Source: Streptomyces camponoticapitis (GTDB lineage Bacteria > Actinomycetota > Actinomycetes > Streptomycetales > Streptomycetaceae). From it: a stretch of 64,000 nt of DNA. Under the pieces are notes generated by a model. That model made no database searches. It was not told the origin of the DNA and saw only the letters and a program-made list of their open reading frames with translations. This document shows, piece by piece, positions 17,169-25,674 of this stretch. Position 1 is the first letter of the stretch. Every line of letters begins with the position of its first letter. The position numbers were made by a program, and so were the translations under genes. The stretch lies in contig NZ_BMMV01000032.1 in NCBI RefSeq assembly GCF_014646115.1, positions 25,954 to 89,953 on the forward strand, in the 5' to 3' direction.

Positions 17169-17795
17169 ATGCATGAGCAGTACCGCACCGTCGCCCGACG
17201 GGGTATCCACGAGACCGAGGTCAACCGGTCGCGCTTCATCTGCGCGCTCGCCCCCGCCACCACCGAAGAGGAGGCGCAGGCCTTCGTCGCCGCCGTACGC
17301 CGGGAACACCCCACCGCCACACACAACTGCTTCGCCTACGTGATCGGCGCCGAAGCCTCCGTACAGAAGGCGAGCGACGACGGGGAGCCCGGTGGTACGG
17401 CCGGTGCGCCCATGCTGCAGATGCTGATGCGCCGGGACGTGCGGTATGTCGTCGCCGTCGTCACCCGCTACTACGGAGGCGTGAAGCTCGGCGCGGGAGG
17501 GCTGATCCGTGCGTACGGCGGCGCGGTCGGCGAAGCCCTCGACGCGGTCGGCACCGTCACCCGGCAGCGCTACCGGCTGGCCACGATCATCGTCGACCAC
17601 CACCGGGCCGGAAAGCTGGAGAACGAACTCCGGGCCACCGGCCGCGCCGTACGCGACGTGCGGTACGCGGAGATAGTGACCATCGGGATCGGACTGCCGG
17701 ACGCCGACGTCGACGCCTTCCGGGCCTGGCTCGCCGACACCACCGCCGGAACCGCCTTGCTGGCACTGGGCGGTGAAGCGTACGGCGACGTGTGA
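17169..17795 (+). CDS. YigZ/IMPACT family protein
   Basis: A 208-residue protein of the UPF0029/IMPACT family. The N-terminal domain has the signature THNCFAYVIGAE...ASDDGEPGGTAGAPMLQML and VVTRYYGGVKLGAGGLIRAYG; the C-terminal DUF1949-like domain follows. Eukaryotic IMPACT modulates the kinase GCN2. The bacterial role is unclear, possibly linked to translation. The ATG start lies 7 nt after a TAGGGT hexamer (17157-17162), suggesting a leaderless message. It precedes sbcDC by 48 nt on the same strand, so co-transcription is possible. Confidence 0.9.
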   Translation: MHEQYRTVARRGIHETEVNRSRFICALAPATTEEEAQAFVAAVRREHPTATHNCFAYVIGAEASVQKASDDGEPGGTAGAPMLQMLMRRDVRYVVAVVTRYYGGVKLGAGGLIRAYGGAVGEALDAVGTVTRQRYRLATIIVDHHRAGKLENELRATGRAVRDVRYAEIVTIGIGLPDADVDAFRAWLADTTAGTALLALGGEAYGDV

Positions 17796-17843
17796 GCCGG
17801 AAGCCACCCGTGATGTCCGACCCCACCGTTACTCTCAAGGATC

Positions 17844-19010
17844 ATGAGATTCCTGCACACGTCGGACTGGCACCTGGGACGGTCCTTCCACCGGGTCAGC
17901 CTTCTCGACGCACAGGCGGCCTTCCTCGACCATCTCGTGGCGACCGCGCTGACGCGGGAGGTGGACGCGGTCCTGGTGGCGGGCGACGTGTACGACCGGG
18001 CGGTGCCGCCGCTCTCCGCCGTTGAGCTCTTCGACCGGGCCCTGCACCGGCTCGCCGAGGCGCGCGTGCCCACGGTGATGATCTCCGGGAACCATGACTC
18101 GGCCCGCCGCCTCGGCGTCGGCGCCGGTCTCATCGACCACGCGGGCATCCATCTGCGCACCGACCCGGCGCGGTGCGCCACCCCCGTCGTGCTCCCCGAC
18201 GTCCATGGCGACGTGGCCTTCTACGGACTGCCGTACCTCGAACCGTCCCTGGTCCGCGAGGAGTTCAAAGCCGCGAAGGCCGGACACGAGGCGGTGCTCG
18301 CAGCGGCGCTCGACCGCGTACGGGCCGACCTCGCCCAACGCCCGCACGGCACCCGCTCCGTGGTCCTCGCGCACGCCTTCGTGGCCGGCGGCGCCGCCAG
18401 CGACAGCGAGCGAGACATCACCGTCGGCGGCGTGTCCGCCGTGCCCACCGGCACGTTCGACGGTGTGGACTACGTCGCCCTCGGCCATCTGCACGGCTCG
18501 CAGGCACTCACCGAACGCGTCCGCTACTCCGGTTCACCCCTCGCGTACTCCTTCTCCGAGACCGACCACCGCAAGACCATGTGGCTCGTGGACCTCGGCC
18601 CCGGCGGCGAGATCGAGGCCGAACGGATCGACTGCCCCGTGCCACGCCCGCTGGCCCGCCTCCGGGGGGCCCTCGCCGACCTCCTGGACGACCCGGCGCT
18701 CACCCGCCACGAACAGGCCTGGATCGAGGCGACACTCACCGACCCCGTGCGTCCCGCCGAACCCATGGCACGCCTCGCCGAGCGCTTCCCGCACACCCTC
18801 AGCCTCGTCTTCGACCCCGACCGGGGCGACGAGGACACCGTCACGTCCTACGCGCAGCGCCTCGAAGGCCGCAGCGACCAGGAGATCGCCGAGGACTTCG
18901 TCGCGCACGTACGGGGCGGGGCCGGGCCCGACGACCGGGAGCGGACCGTGCTGCGCGGCGCCTTCGACCACGTACGGGTCGAGAACGCCGTGCGCGAGGT
19001 GACCGGATGA
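17844..19010 (+). CDS. sbcD: Exonuclease SbcCD subunit D (nuclease)
   Basis: A 388-residue Mre11-type metallophosphoesterase, the nuclease subunit of SbcCD, which cleaves DNA hairpins and protein-blocked ends. Metal-binding motifs are clear: DWH (8-10), GDVYD (47-51), GNHD (82-85), then LAHAFV and GHLHGSQ in the later part. A capping region and a C-terminal SbcC-binding segment complete the protein. A TACTCT hexamer and AAGGA lie just upstream of the ATG at 17844. The stop codon overlaps the sbcC start as ATGA, indicating translational coupling and a fixed subunit ratio. Confidence 0.95.
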   Translation: MRFLHTSDWHLGRSFHRVSLLDAQAAFLDHLVATALTREVDAVLVAGDVYDRAVPPLSAVELFDRALHRLAEARVPTVMISGNHDSARRLGVGAGLIDHAGIHLRTDPARCATPVVLPDVHGDVAFYGLPYLEPSLVREEFKAAKAGHEAVLAAALDRVRADLAQRPHGTRSVVLAHAFVAGGAASDSERDITVGGVSAVPTGTFDGVDYVALGHLHGSQALTERVRYSGSPLAYSFSETDHRKTMWLVDLGPGGEIEAERIDCPVPRPLARLRGALADLLDDPALTRHEQAWIEATLTDPVRPAEPMARLAERFPHTLSLVFDPDRGDEDTVTSYAQRLEGRSDQEIAEDFVAHVRGGAGPDDRERTVLRGAFDHVRVENAVREVTG

Positions 19011-22000
19011 GACTCCACCGGCTGACCATCACCGCCTTCGGCCCCTTCGCCGACACCCAGGAGGTCGACTTCGACACCCTCCGCGCCGCGGGGATCTTCC
19101 TCCTGCACGGTGCGACGGGCGCCGGAAAGACCTCCGTTCTCGACGCCGTCTGCTACGCGCTGTACGACGCCGTGCCGGGCGCGCGCCAGCTCAAGGGCGG
19201 CGCCGCCAAGGACGCCTCGCTGCGCAGTGACCACGCGCCGGCGGGCACCTACACCGAGGTCCAGCTCGAACTGACCCTCGGCGAGCGGCGGTTGGAGATC
19301 ACCCGCCGCCCGGCGCAGACACGCCCCAAGAAGCGCGGCACCGGCGTCACCACCGAGAAGGCGCAGAGCCTGCTGCGGGAGTACGACACCCCGGGCACCG
19401 GCTGGCGCGCGCTGAGCCGCTCCCACCAGGAGATCGGCGAGGAGATCGGCCAGCTGCTCGGCATGAGCCGGGAGCAGTTCTGCCAGGTCGTCCTCCTGCC
19501 GCAGGGCGACTTCGCGCGCTTCCTGCGCGCCGACGCCGAGGCGCGCGGCAAGTTGCTCGGCCGTCTCTTCGACACCCGCCGGTTCGCCGCCGTGGAGGAC
19601 CGGCTCGCCGAGTTGCGCAGGGGCGCCGAACAGCAGGTACGGGCCGGGGACGAGCGGCTGCTCGGCGTCGCGCAGCGCATCGCCCAGGCGGCCGGCGCGG
19701 GCGGCGAACAGCCCCTGCCCGCACAGCATCCCGGCGACCCGGGCCTCGCCCCCGCCGTGCTGGCATGGGCGGCCGTCGCCCGCTCCACGGCGTACGAGCA
19801 CGCGGACATCGCCGAGTCGGCCCTCGCGGGCGCCGAGAGCGGGCAGGCGGCGGCGCGCCGGCTGCTCGACTCGACACGTGAACTGGCCAGGCTGCAACAG
19901 CGGTTCGCCGACGGACAGCGACGGGCCGAGGCCCTCGAAGCCCGCCGTCCTCAGTACGAGGCGGCGCGGGCCCGGCTGGAACGGGCACGCAAGGCCGACC
20001 GGGTGGCCCCCGCCCTCACCCTGCGCGAGGACGCGGAGCGCGCGCACCGCACGGCCGCCACCGCACTCGACCGGGCACGCGCCCGCCTGCCCGCCGAGCT
20101 CACCGACACCGGCGCCGACCATCTCTCCGCCCTGGAGCGGAAGATGATCGAGGAGCTGGGCCGGGTCGACGCCGCCCGGGGCGCCGAGCGGCGCAGCGCC
20201 GAGATCGGCCGTGAGCGCGCCGAGCTGGACCGCCAGGCACGCGCCGACGAAGAGCTGCTGGCGGACGCCGCGGGTTGGCTCGCCGACTGGGACGCCACCC
20301 GCCGGGGACACCAGGAACGGATCGAGACGGCCCAGGAGGCAGCCACCCGCGCCGAACAGCTCGCGGGACAAATCGAACCGGCGCGCGGGCAACTCGCCGC
20401 CGCCCGCTCGCGCGACGCGCTCGAAGCACGGGCCGCCACGTCGCGGGGCCTCCTCAACAGCGCCCGCGAGCGCGCCAACGAGGCCAAGGAGACCTGGCTC
20501 GACCTGCGGGAGCGCCGGCTGCGCGGCATCGCCGCCGAACTCGCCGCCGGTCTCGTGCCCGGAGAGCCCTGCGCGGTCTGCGGCTCCGCCGACCACCCGG
20601 CCCCCGCGCGCCCCGGAGCGGGCCAGGTCGACCAGGCGGCGGAGGACGCCGCGTCCGCCGCCTCGCGGAGCGCCGAGGAGGCGGTGGCGGCGGCCGAGCG
20701 CGAACACGCCTCCGTACGAGAGGAGTACGCGGCCGCCCGGTCGACGGCCGGGGGATCCACCGTCGCCGAACTGGCCGCGCTCACCGAGCGCCTGTCCCGC
20801 GAGCACGCCGAGGCGCACCGCCTCGCGGCCGGCACGCACGCGGCCCGCGAGGCGCTCGACCGCGCCGAGCGGGAGCGCGAGGACCGGCTCACCGCACAGC
20901 AGTCGGCCGAGAACCGCGTCGCGGCCCGTACCTCACGGCGTGAGGCGCTCGATCGCGAACAGACCGCCCTCGAATCGGAACTCGTCCGCGCCCGGGGCGA
21001 CGCCGGCAGCGTGGCCGCGAACGCCGATCGGCTGGCGGACAGGGCACGGCGGCTCGCCGAGGCGGCCGACGCCGTGAGGGACTTCGACACCACGGCACAG
21101 CGGCTCAAGGACGGCGACGACCGGCTCGCGGACGCCGCCTTCCGGGCCGGGTTCGACACCCCGCGCGAGGCGGCGGCGGCCATGCTCCCCGAGGTGGAAC
21201 AACGCGGACTGACCCACCGGATGGACGACTGGCAGGCCGAGGCGGCCACCGTCGCCGACCGGCTCGCCGAGTCCGACGCGCGCGACGCCGCCGAGCGACC
21301 GCCCGCCAGGCTGGACGCGGCGCTCGTGTCGTACGAGACGGCCGAGTCGGCGCTGCGCGCCGCGTCCTCGGCGCTCGACGGGGCCCGGGCCCGGAGCGCC
21401 CAGCTGACCGGCCTGTCCCGGCAGGCCGAGGAGGAGGTACGGCGCCTCGGCCCCCTCCGTACGGAGTACGAGCGGGTGGCCCGCCTCGCCGCGCTCACCG
21501 CCGGCACGTCCACCGACAACGACCGCAAGATGCGCCTGGAGTCGTACGTCCTGGCCGCCCGGCTCGAACAGGTCGCCGCGGCGGCCACCGCGCGGCTGCT
21601 GCGCATGTCCTCGGGCCGCTACACCCTGGTCCACTCGGACGCGAGAGGCGGTGGCGGGAAGCGGTCCGGACTCGGACTCCATGTGGTCGACTCCTGGACG
21701 GGCAGTGCGCGGGACACGGCGACCCTCTCGGGAGGCGAGACGTTCTTCGTCTCCCTCGCGCTCGCCCTCGGCCTCGCCGACGTCGTCACCGACGAGGCGG
21801 GCGGCGCGCGCCTGGACACCCTCTTCATCGACGAGGGCTTCGGCAGCCTGGACGACCAGACGCTGGACGAGGTCCTGGACGTGCTGGACTCGCTGCGCGA
21901 ACGCGACCGCAGTGTCGGGATAGTCAGCCATGTCGCCGACCTGCGCCGCCGGATCCCCACCCAACTGGAGGTGACGAAGTCACGGCGGGGCTCGACGGTC

Positions 22001-22030
22001 AGTCTCCGTACGGGTGGCACCGACGGCTGA
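19007..22030 (+). CDS. sbcC: Exonuclease SbcCD subunit C (SMC-like ATPase)
   Basis: A 1007-residue Rad50-type ATPase. The N-terminal Walker A is GATGAGKTS (35-43). Two long Ala/Glu/Arg-rich coiled-coil arms flank a zinc hook, C522-x-x-C525 in EPCAVCGSADHP. The C-terminal ABC signature LSGGETFF begins at 907, and Walker B is TLFIDEGFGSLD around 938-949. The two halves join to form the ATPase head that opens DNA ends to SbcD. The frame stays open upstream to 18173, but the ATG at 19007 is clearly right because the conserved MRLHRLTITAFGPF begins there and overlaps the sbcD stop. Confidence 0.95.
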   Translation: MRLHRLTITAFGPFADTQEVDFDTLRAAGIFLLHGATGAGKTSVLDAVCYALYDAVPGARQLKGGAAKDASLRSDHAPAGTYTEVQLELTLGERRLEITRRPAQTRPKKRGTGVTTEKAQSLLREYDTPGTGWRALSRSHQEIGEEIGQLLGMSREQFCQVVLLPQGDFARFLRADAEARGKLLGRLFDTRRFAAVEDRLAELRRGAEQQVRAGDERLLGVAQRIAQAAGAGGEQPLPAQHPGDPGLAPAVLAWAAVARSTAYEHADIAESALAGAESGQAAARRLLDSTRELARLQQRFADGQRRAEALEARRPQYEAARARLERARKADRVAPALTLREDAERAHRTAATALDRARARLPAELTDTGADHLSALERKMIEELGRVDAARGAERRSAEIGRERAELDRQARADEELLADAAGWLADWDATRRGHQERIETAQEAATRAEQLAGQIEPARGQLAAARSRDALEARAATSRGLLNSARERANEAKETWLDLRERRLRGIAAELAAGLVPGEPCAVCGSADHPAPARPGAGQVDQAAEDAASAASRSAEEAVAAAEREHASVREEYAAARSTAGGSTVAELAALTERLSREHAEAHRLAAGTHAAREALDRAEREREDRLTAQQSAENRVAARTSRREALDREQTALESELVRARGDAGSVAANADRLADRARRLAEAADAVRDFDTTAQRLKDGDDRLADAAFRAGFDTPREAAAAMLPEVEQRGLTHRMDDWQAEAATVADRLAESDARDAAERPPARLDAALVSYETAESALRAASSALDGARARSAQLTGLSRQAEEEVRRLGPLRTEYERVARLAALTAGTSTDNDRKMRLESYVLAARLEQVAAAATARLLRMSSGRYTLVHSDARGGGGKRSGLGLHVVDSWTGSARDTATLSGGETFFVSLALALGLADVVTDEAGGARLDTLFIDEGFGSLDDQTLDEVLDVLDSLRERDRSVGIVSHVADLRRRIPTQLEVTKSRRGSTVSLRTGGTDG

Positions 22031-22112
22031 GGGGTCCGACCGGGGCGCCGCGTCGCCGGGCCCGCCGGAATCCGTATGACAGCTCCCCGGCGGCCGACCA
22101 TGATGGGTGACC

Positions 22113-23060
22113 ATGCCTCAACTTCCCCAGCCCGGCGCCGAATCCCTGCGCCGTGAGCACATGCCCCTGCGGGGCCGTACCGCCCTCGTCACCGGCGCCA
22201 GCCGGCGCTCCGGCATCGGGTACGCCGTGGCCCGGCGGCTCGCCGCGTACGGCGCGAGCGTCTACCTCCACCACCATGTGCCGCACGACGAGACGCAGCC
22301 CTGGGGAGCGGACCCCGACGGGCCCGACGGAGTCGCCGCCGGGGTCCGCGAAGCCCTCGGCTTTCCGGGCGCCACCGTGGCGCACGGGCCCGGTGACCTG
22401 TCCGACCCCGAGGGTCCGGCCGAGGTCTTCGCGGCGGCCCGCGAGGCGCTCGGCGGAGTGGTCGACATCCTGGTGGCCAACCACGCCCGCAGCGGCGGCG
22501 ACGGCACCCTCTGGGAGATCGACGCGGACATGCTCGACGCGCACTGGGCGACCAACACCCGCTCCGTGATCCAACTGGTCCAGGAGTACGCCAAGGCCCG
22601 CGTCGCCCATCCGGTGCGGATCAGGCACGGCAGCCGCGTCGTGATGATGACCTCCGGCCAGAACCTGCGGGGCGGCATGCCCGGGGAGATCGCCTACAGC
22701 CTGTCCAAGGGCGCCCTCGCCTCGGCGACCCATACCCTGGCCGCCTCGCTCGGCCACGCCGGGATCACGGTCAACACGGTCAACCCGGGCCCCGTGGACA
22801 CCGATTACCTCACCGGCGAGGCGTACGACCGGATCGCCGGGATGTTCCCGGCCGGGCGGTGGGGGATGCCCGACGACCCGGCGCGGCTGATCGCCTGGCT
22901 CGCCACGGACGAGGCCGCGTGGATCACCGGCCAGGTCATCAACTCGGAGGGCGGCTTCCTGCTGAGCGGCGAGAACTTCACCCCCGTACCGGGCGGCCCC
23001 TGGCCCCGGGGACGCCCGGCGGACCTGCCACGCCCGCTCCCGGACGGAGGGACGGTCTAG
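22113..23060 (+). CDS. SDR-family oxidoreductase
   Basis: A 315-residue short-chain dehydrogenase/reductase. The cofactor loop is TGASRRSGIGYAVARRL; the serine strand is RVVMMTSGQNLRG; the catalytic Y-x-x-x-K is in YSLSKGALA; NTVNPGPVDTDYL follows. NAD(P) specificity and substrate are not evident; such proteins are usually annotated 3-oxoacyl-ACP reductase-like. It is longer than a typical SDR (about 250), mainly through an insertion after the cofactor loop and a tail of about 35 residues. The stop codon TAG takes two bases from the left end of a 175-bp inverted-repeat element, so the present C-terminus may be set by that insertion. An in-frame GTG at 22107 is an alternative start. Confidence 0.85.
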   Translation: MPQLPQPGAESLRREHMPLRGRTALVTGASRRSGIGYAVARRLAAYGASVYLHHHVPHDETQPWGADPDGPDGVAAGVREALGFPGATVAHGPGDLSDPEGPAEVFAAAREALGGVVDILVANHARSGGDGTLWEIDADMLDAHWATNTRSVIQLVQEYAKARVAHPVRIRHGSRVVMMTSGQNLRGGMPGEIAYSLSKGALASATHTLAASLGHAGITVNTVNPGPVDTDYLTGEAYDRIAGMFPAGRWGMPDDPARLIAWLATDEAAWITGQVINSEGGFLLSGENFTPVPGGPWPRGRPADLPRPLPDGGTV

Positions 23061-23233
23061 GTCGTGTCTTCGAAGTAGCCGTCCGCCCGCAGGGCGGGGC
23101 CCGCGGCGGCTGGTGCGGTGCATCGCGAGGCGGAGGATCGTCCTCGTACTGGGCGTACTTGGACGGCTCCGACAACGCGGCGAGGTGCCGTGCCAGGCGT
23201 CGCGGGCCAGGCGGGACTTTGAAGACACGACCT
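23059..23233. mobile_element. MITE-like 175-bp element with 18-bp terminal inverted repeats
   Basis: The left end AGGTCGTGTCTTCGAAGT (23059-23076) and right end 23216-23233 are inverted repeats matching at 17 of 18 positions. The element encodes no transposase, although its sequence can be read in several frames. I recall very similar sequences scattered through other Streptomyces genomes, often in hypothetical-protein calls. There is no obvious target duplication; CTAG on the left against CTGG on the right may be a decayed one. The element touches the SDR stop codon, and about 170 nt of unremarkable sequence separates it from the DUF885 gene. Confidence 0.6.
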
Positions 23234-23405
23234 GGGACCCCGGGGCCCCTGGCCCCGGTGGCCGGGGCGAGCGCGGTGAACAGCTCCGTCGTCCCGTGAA
23301 GTCCTTCGGACTCGGCCGCACGTGGTCGTGAGAGGCCACCGGGGCGCCCGCAGGTCTGGAGTCGTACGAGCGGGCACCCGGCGCCGTGACGCCGGGCGCC
23401 GCGGC

Positions 23406-25088
23406 TCAGAGCTTGGACAGCTCGTCCACCAGATCGTCCAGTCCCAGCGAACCCTGCGACAGCGCCGCCATGTGCCACGCCTTCGCGTCGAACGCGTCGC
23501 CGTGCCGCTCGCGCGCGTTCGCGCGGCCCAGCAGCCACGCCCGCTCACCCAGCTTGTAGCCGATCGCCTGGGCGGGCATCGACAGATAGCGGGTCAGCTC
23601 GCTCTCCACGAACTCCGCCGGCCTGCCGCTGTGCATACCGAAGAACTCCTGCGCCAGAGCGGGCGTCCAGCGCTCACCCGGATGGAACGGCGAGTCCTCG
23701 GGGATCTCCAGCCCCAGATGCATGCCGATGTCCACGATGACCCGGCAGGCCCGCATCATCTGCGCGTCGAGATAGCCGAGCCTGCGCTCCGCGTCCGGCA
23801 GGAAGCCCAGCTCGTCCATCAGCCGCTCCGCGTAGAGCGCCCAGCCCTCGGCGTTCGCGCTGACACCGCCCACGGACGCCTGGTAGCGGGAGAGCTGGTC
23901 GGCCACATGGGTCCACTGCGCGATCTGCAGGTGATGGCCGGGGACGCCCTCGTGGTACCAGGTCGAGACCAGGTCGTACACCGGGAACCGCGTCTCACCC
24001 ATCGTCGGCAGCCAGGTGGTGCCGGGACGGGAGAAGTCCTCCGAGGGGCCGGTGTAGTACGGCGCCGCCGCGCCCCCGGGCGGGGCGATGCGGGACTCCA
24101 CCTTCCTTACCCGGTCGGCGAGTTCGAAGTGCGTGCCGTCCAGCGCCTCGATGGCCTCGTCCATCAGGGACTGGAGCCACTCGCGTACCTCGTCCACCCC
24201 CTCGATGTGCTCTCCGTGTTCGTCGAGATGGGCCAGCGCCTCCCAGGGGGACGCGCCGGGCAGGATCTTGGCGGCCTCGGCGGTCATCTCGGCGTAGAGC
24301 CGGTGGTACTCGGACCAGCCGTAGGCGTATGCCTCGTCCAGATCGAGGTCGGTGCCGTTGAAATACCGCGACCAGCGGGCGTAGCGCTCACGGCCCACGG
24401 TGTCGGGCGCGGACTCGACGGCCGGCGCGTACACGTCGCGCATCCAGTCGCGCAGTTCGACGACGGCGCCGGTGGCGGCGACCGCCGCCGCGTCCAGCTC
24501 CGTACGCAGCGATTCGGGCCCGGCCGAGGCGAACTCCTCGAACCAGCCGCGGCCGTCGCCCGCCCACTCCGTGAGCTGGGTGACGAAGGTCGCGGTCGGC
24601 CGGGGCCCGCCCAGCAGCTTCCGCTCCAGGCCGAGGGCCAGCGACTCGCGGAACCCGTTCAGCGCGGCCGGTACGGCGCGCAGGCGCTGGGCCACAGCCG
24701 CCCAGTCCTCGTCCGTCTCGGTGGGCGTCACGGTGAAGATCTCGCGGACGGAGTGGGCGGGGGAGTGGATGTTGCTGACGGCGCGCAGATGCTCCTGGGC
24801 GTCGTGGACGGCGAGTTCGGCGGTCAGCCGTTCGCGGAGAAGCCTCGCGCAGCGGCGTTCCTGGTCGCTGTCGGCTCCCGGCAGCTTCGTCGCGATGTCG
24901 AGTTCGGCGAGAGTCTCGCGGGCGAGGTCGGCGAGCGCCCGCGCTCCGGCCGGTGAGTAGTCGGGAAGGCGGCTGGAACTGGCCGCGACGCCCAGGAAGG
25001 TACCGGTGATCGGATCGAGTTCGATGAGTGCGTCGACATAGGCGTCGGCGACCTGGCGGGGCAGCGCGCTGCTGGAAGTGTCTGGCAT
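23406..25088 (-). CDS. DUF885 family protein (putative metallopeptidase)
   Basis: A 560-residue soluble, mostly helical protein of the DUF885 family. The key motif is YHEGVPGHHLQIAQW near residue 377, an H-E-x-x-x-H-type zinc-binding pattern, followed by GWALYAERLMDELGF, which supplies the downstream Glu. YLSMPAQAIGYKLGERAW near the C-terminus is also typical. The family is related to thermolysin-like and M32-like peptidases, but substrates are poorly known. There is no signal peptide, so it acts in the cytosol. The ATG at 25088 is preferred to one at 25097 because the ribosome binding site GGAGAGG sits 9 nt upstream of it, whereas it would abut the earlier ATG. Confidence 0.85.
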   Translation of the reverse strand: MPDTSSSALPRQVADAYVDALIELDPITGTFLGVAASSSRLPDYSPAGARALADLARETLAELDIATKLPGADSDQERRCARLLRERLTAELAVHDAQEHLRAVSNIHSPAHSVREIFTVTPTETDEDWAAVAQRLRAVPAALNGFRESLALGLERKLLGGPRPTATFVTQLTEWAGDGRGWFEEFASAGPESLRTELDAAAVAATGAVVELRDWMRDVYAPAVESAPDTVGRERYARWSRYFNGTDLDLDEAYAYGWSEYHRLYAEMTAEAAKILPGASPWEALAHLDEHGEHIEGVDEVREWLQSLMDEAIEALDGTHFELADRVRKVESRIAPPGGAAAPYYTGPSEDFSRPGTTWLPTMGETRFPVYDLVSTWYHEGVPGHHLQIAQWTHVADQLSRYQASVGGVSANAEGWALYAERLMDELGFLPDAERRLGYLDAQMMRACRVIVDIGMHLGLEIPEDSPFHPGERWTPALAQEFFGMHSGRPAEFVESELTRYLSMPAQAIGYKLGERAWLLGRANARERHGDAFDAKAWHMAALSQGSLGLDDLVDELSKL

Positions 25089-25131
25089 GGGCCACATCCT
25101 CTCCGAGCGAGGACCGCGCCGTCACCCCGCT

Positions 25132-25632
25132 TCAGGGCCGCGTCGTCGGCTGATTGGCTGATGAAGGGGGCATAAGGGGACCGCAGTCCCACTGCTGGAA
25201 GACCAATCGCGTCTCGACACGGGCCACTTCGGGCCGTGAGGTGAATTCGTCCACCACGAGCCGCTGGAGGTCCGCGGTGTCCGCCACCGCCACATGGACC
25301 AGATAATCGTCGGGCCCCGTCAGATGGAACAGCGCGCGGGACTCGGGCAGGCCGCGTATTCGCTCCACGAACGGTCTGATCAGCTCACGGCGGTGCGGCC
25401 GGACCTGCACGGACAGCAGGGCCTGGAGCCCACGGCCGATTTTGGCCGGATCGAGGCGCAGCTGATGCCCCAGGATCACCCCGGACCGCCGCAGCCTCGC
25501 CACCCGGTCCAGACAGGTCGACGCGGCCACCCCGACCTCGGCGGCGATCTCCCGGTAGGTGGTCCGTGCGTCGTTCTGCAGCAGGCGAAGAATGTGCAGA
25601 TCGACCGGGTCAAGGACGACTGACTCGCTCAT
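25132..25632 (-). CDS. Lrp/AsnC family transcriptional regulator
   Basis: A 166-residue feast/famine regulator. The N-terminal winged HTH is LDPVDLHILRLLQNDARTTYREIAAEVGVAASTCLDRVARLRRSGVI; the C-terminal ligand-binding RAM domain runs from about residue 65 (LLSVQVRPHRRELIRPFVERI) and contains the typical LTGPDDYLVHVAVADT. It is divergent from a Cys/Met-metabolism PLP enzyme with 42 nt between their outermost starts, so it very probably controls that enzyme in response to an amino acid. A TACGTT hexamer six bases before the ATG suggests a leaderless transcript. Confidence 0.93.
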   Translation of the reverse strand: MSESVVLDPVDLHILRLLQNDARTTYREIAAEVGVAASTCLDRVARLRRSGVILGHQLRLDPAKIGRGLQALLSVQVRPHRRELIRPFVERIRGLPESRALFHLTGPDDYLVHVAVADTADLQRLVVDEFTSRPEVARVETRLVFQQWDCGPLMPPSSANQPTTRP

Positions 25633-25674
25633 CCGGCGAACGTAGCACGGAGGATCCCCCGCGCTTCCCGGTGG

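Noticed and set aside
18173..19006. An N-terminal extension of SbcC by 278 residues
   Set aside because: It lies inside sbcD in another frame and reads as Arg/Pro-rich noise. The SbcC family start and the ATGA overlap are at 19007.
18848..20839. A 663-codon minus-strand frame
   Set aside because: It is antisense to sbcD/sbcC, with no recognisable domain.
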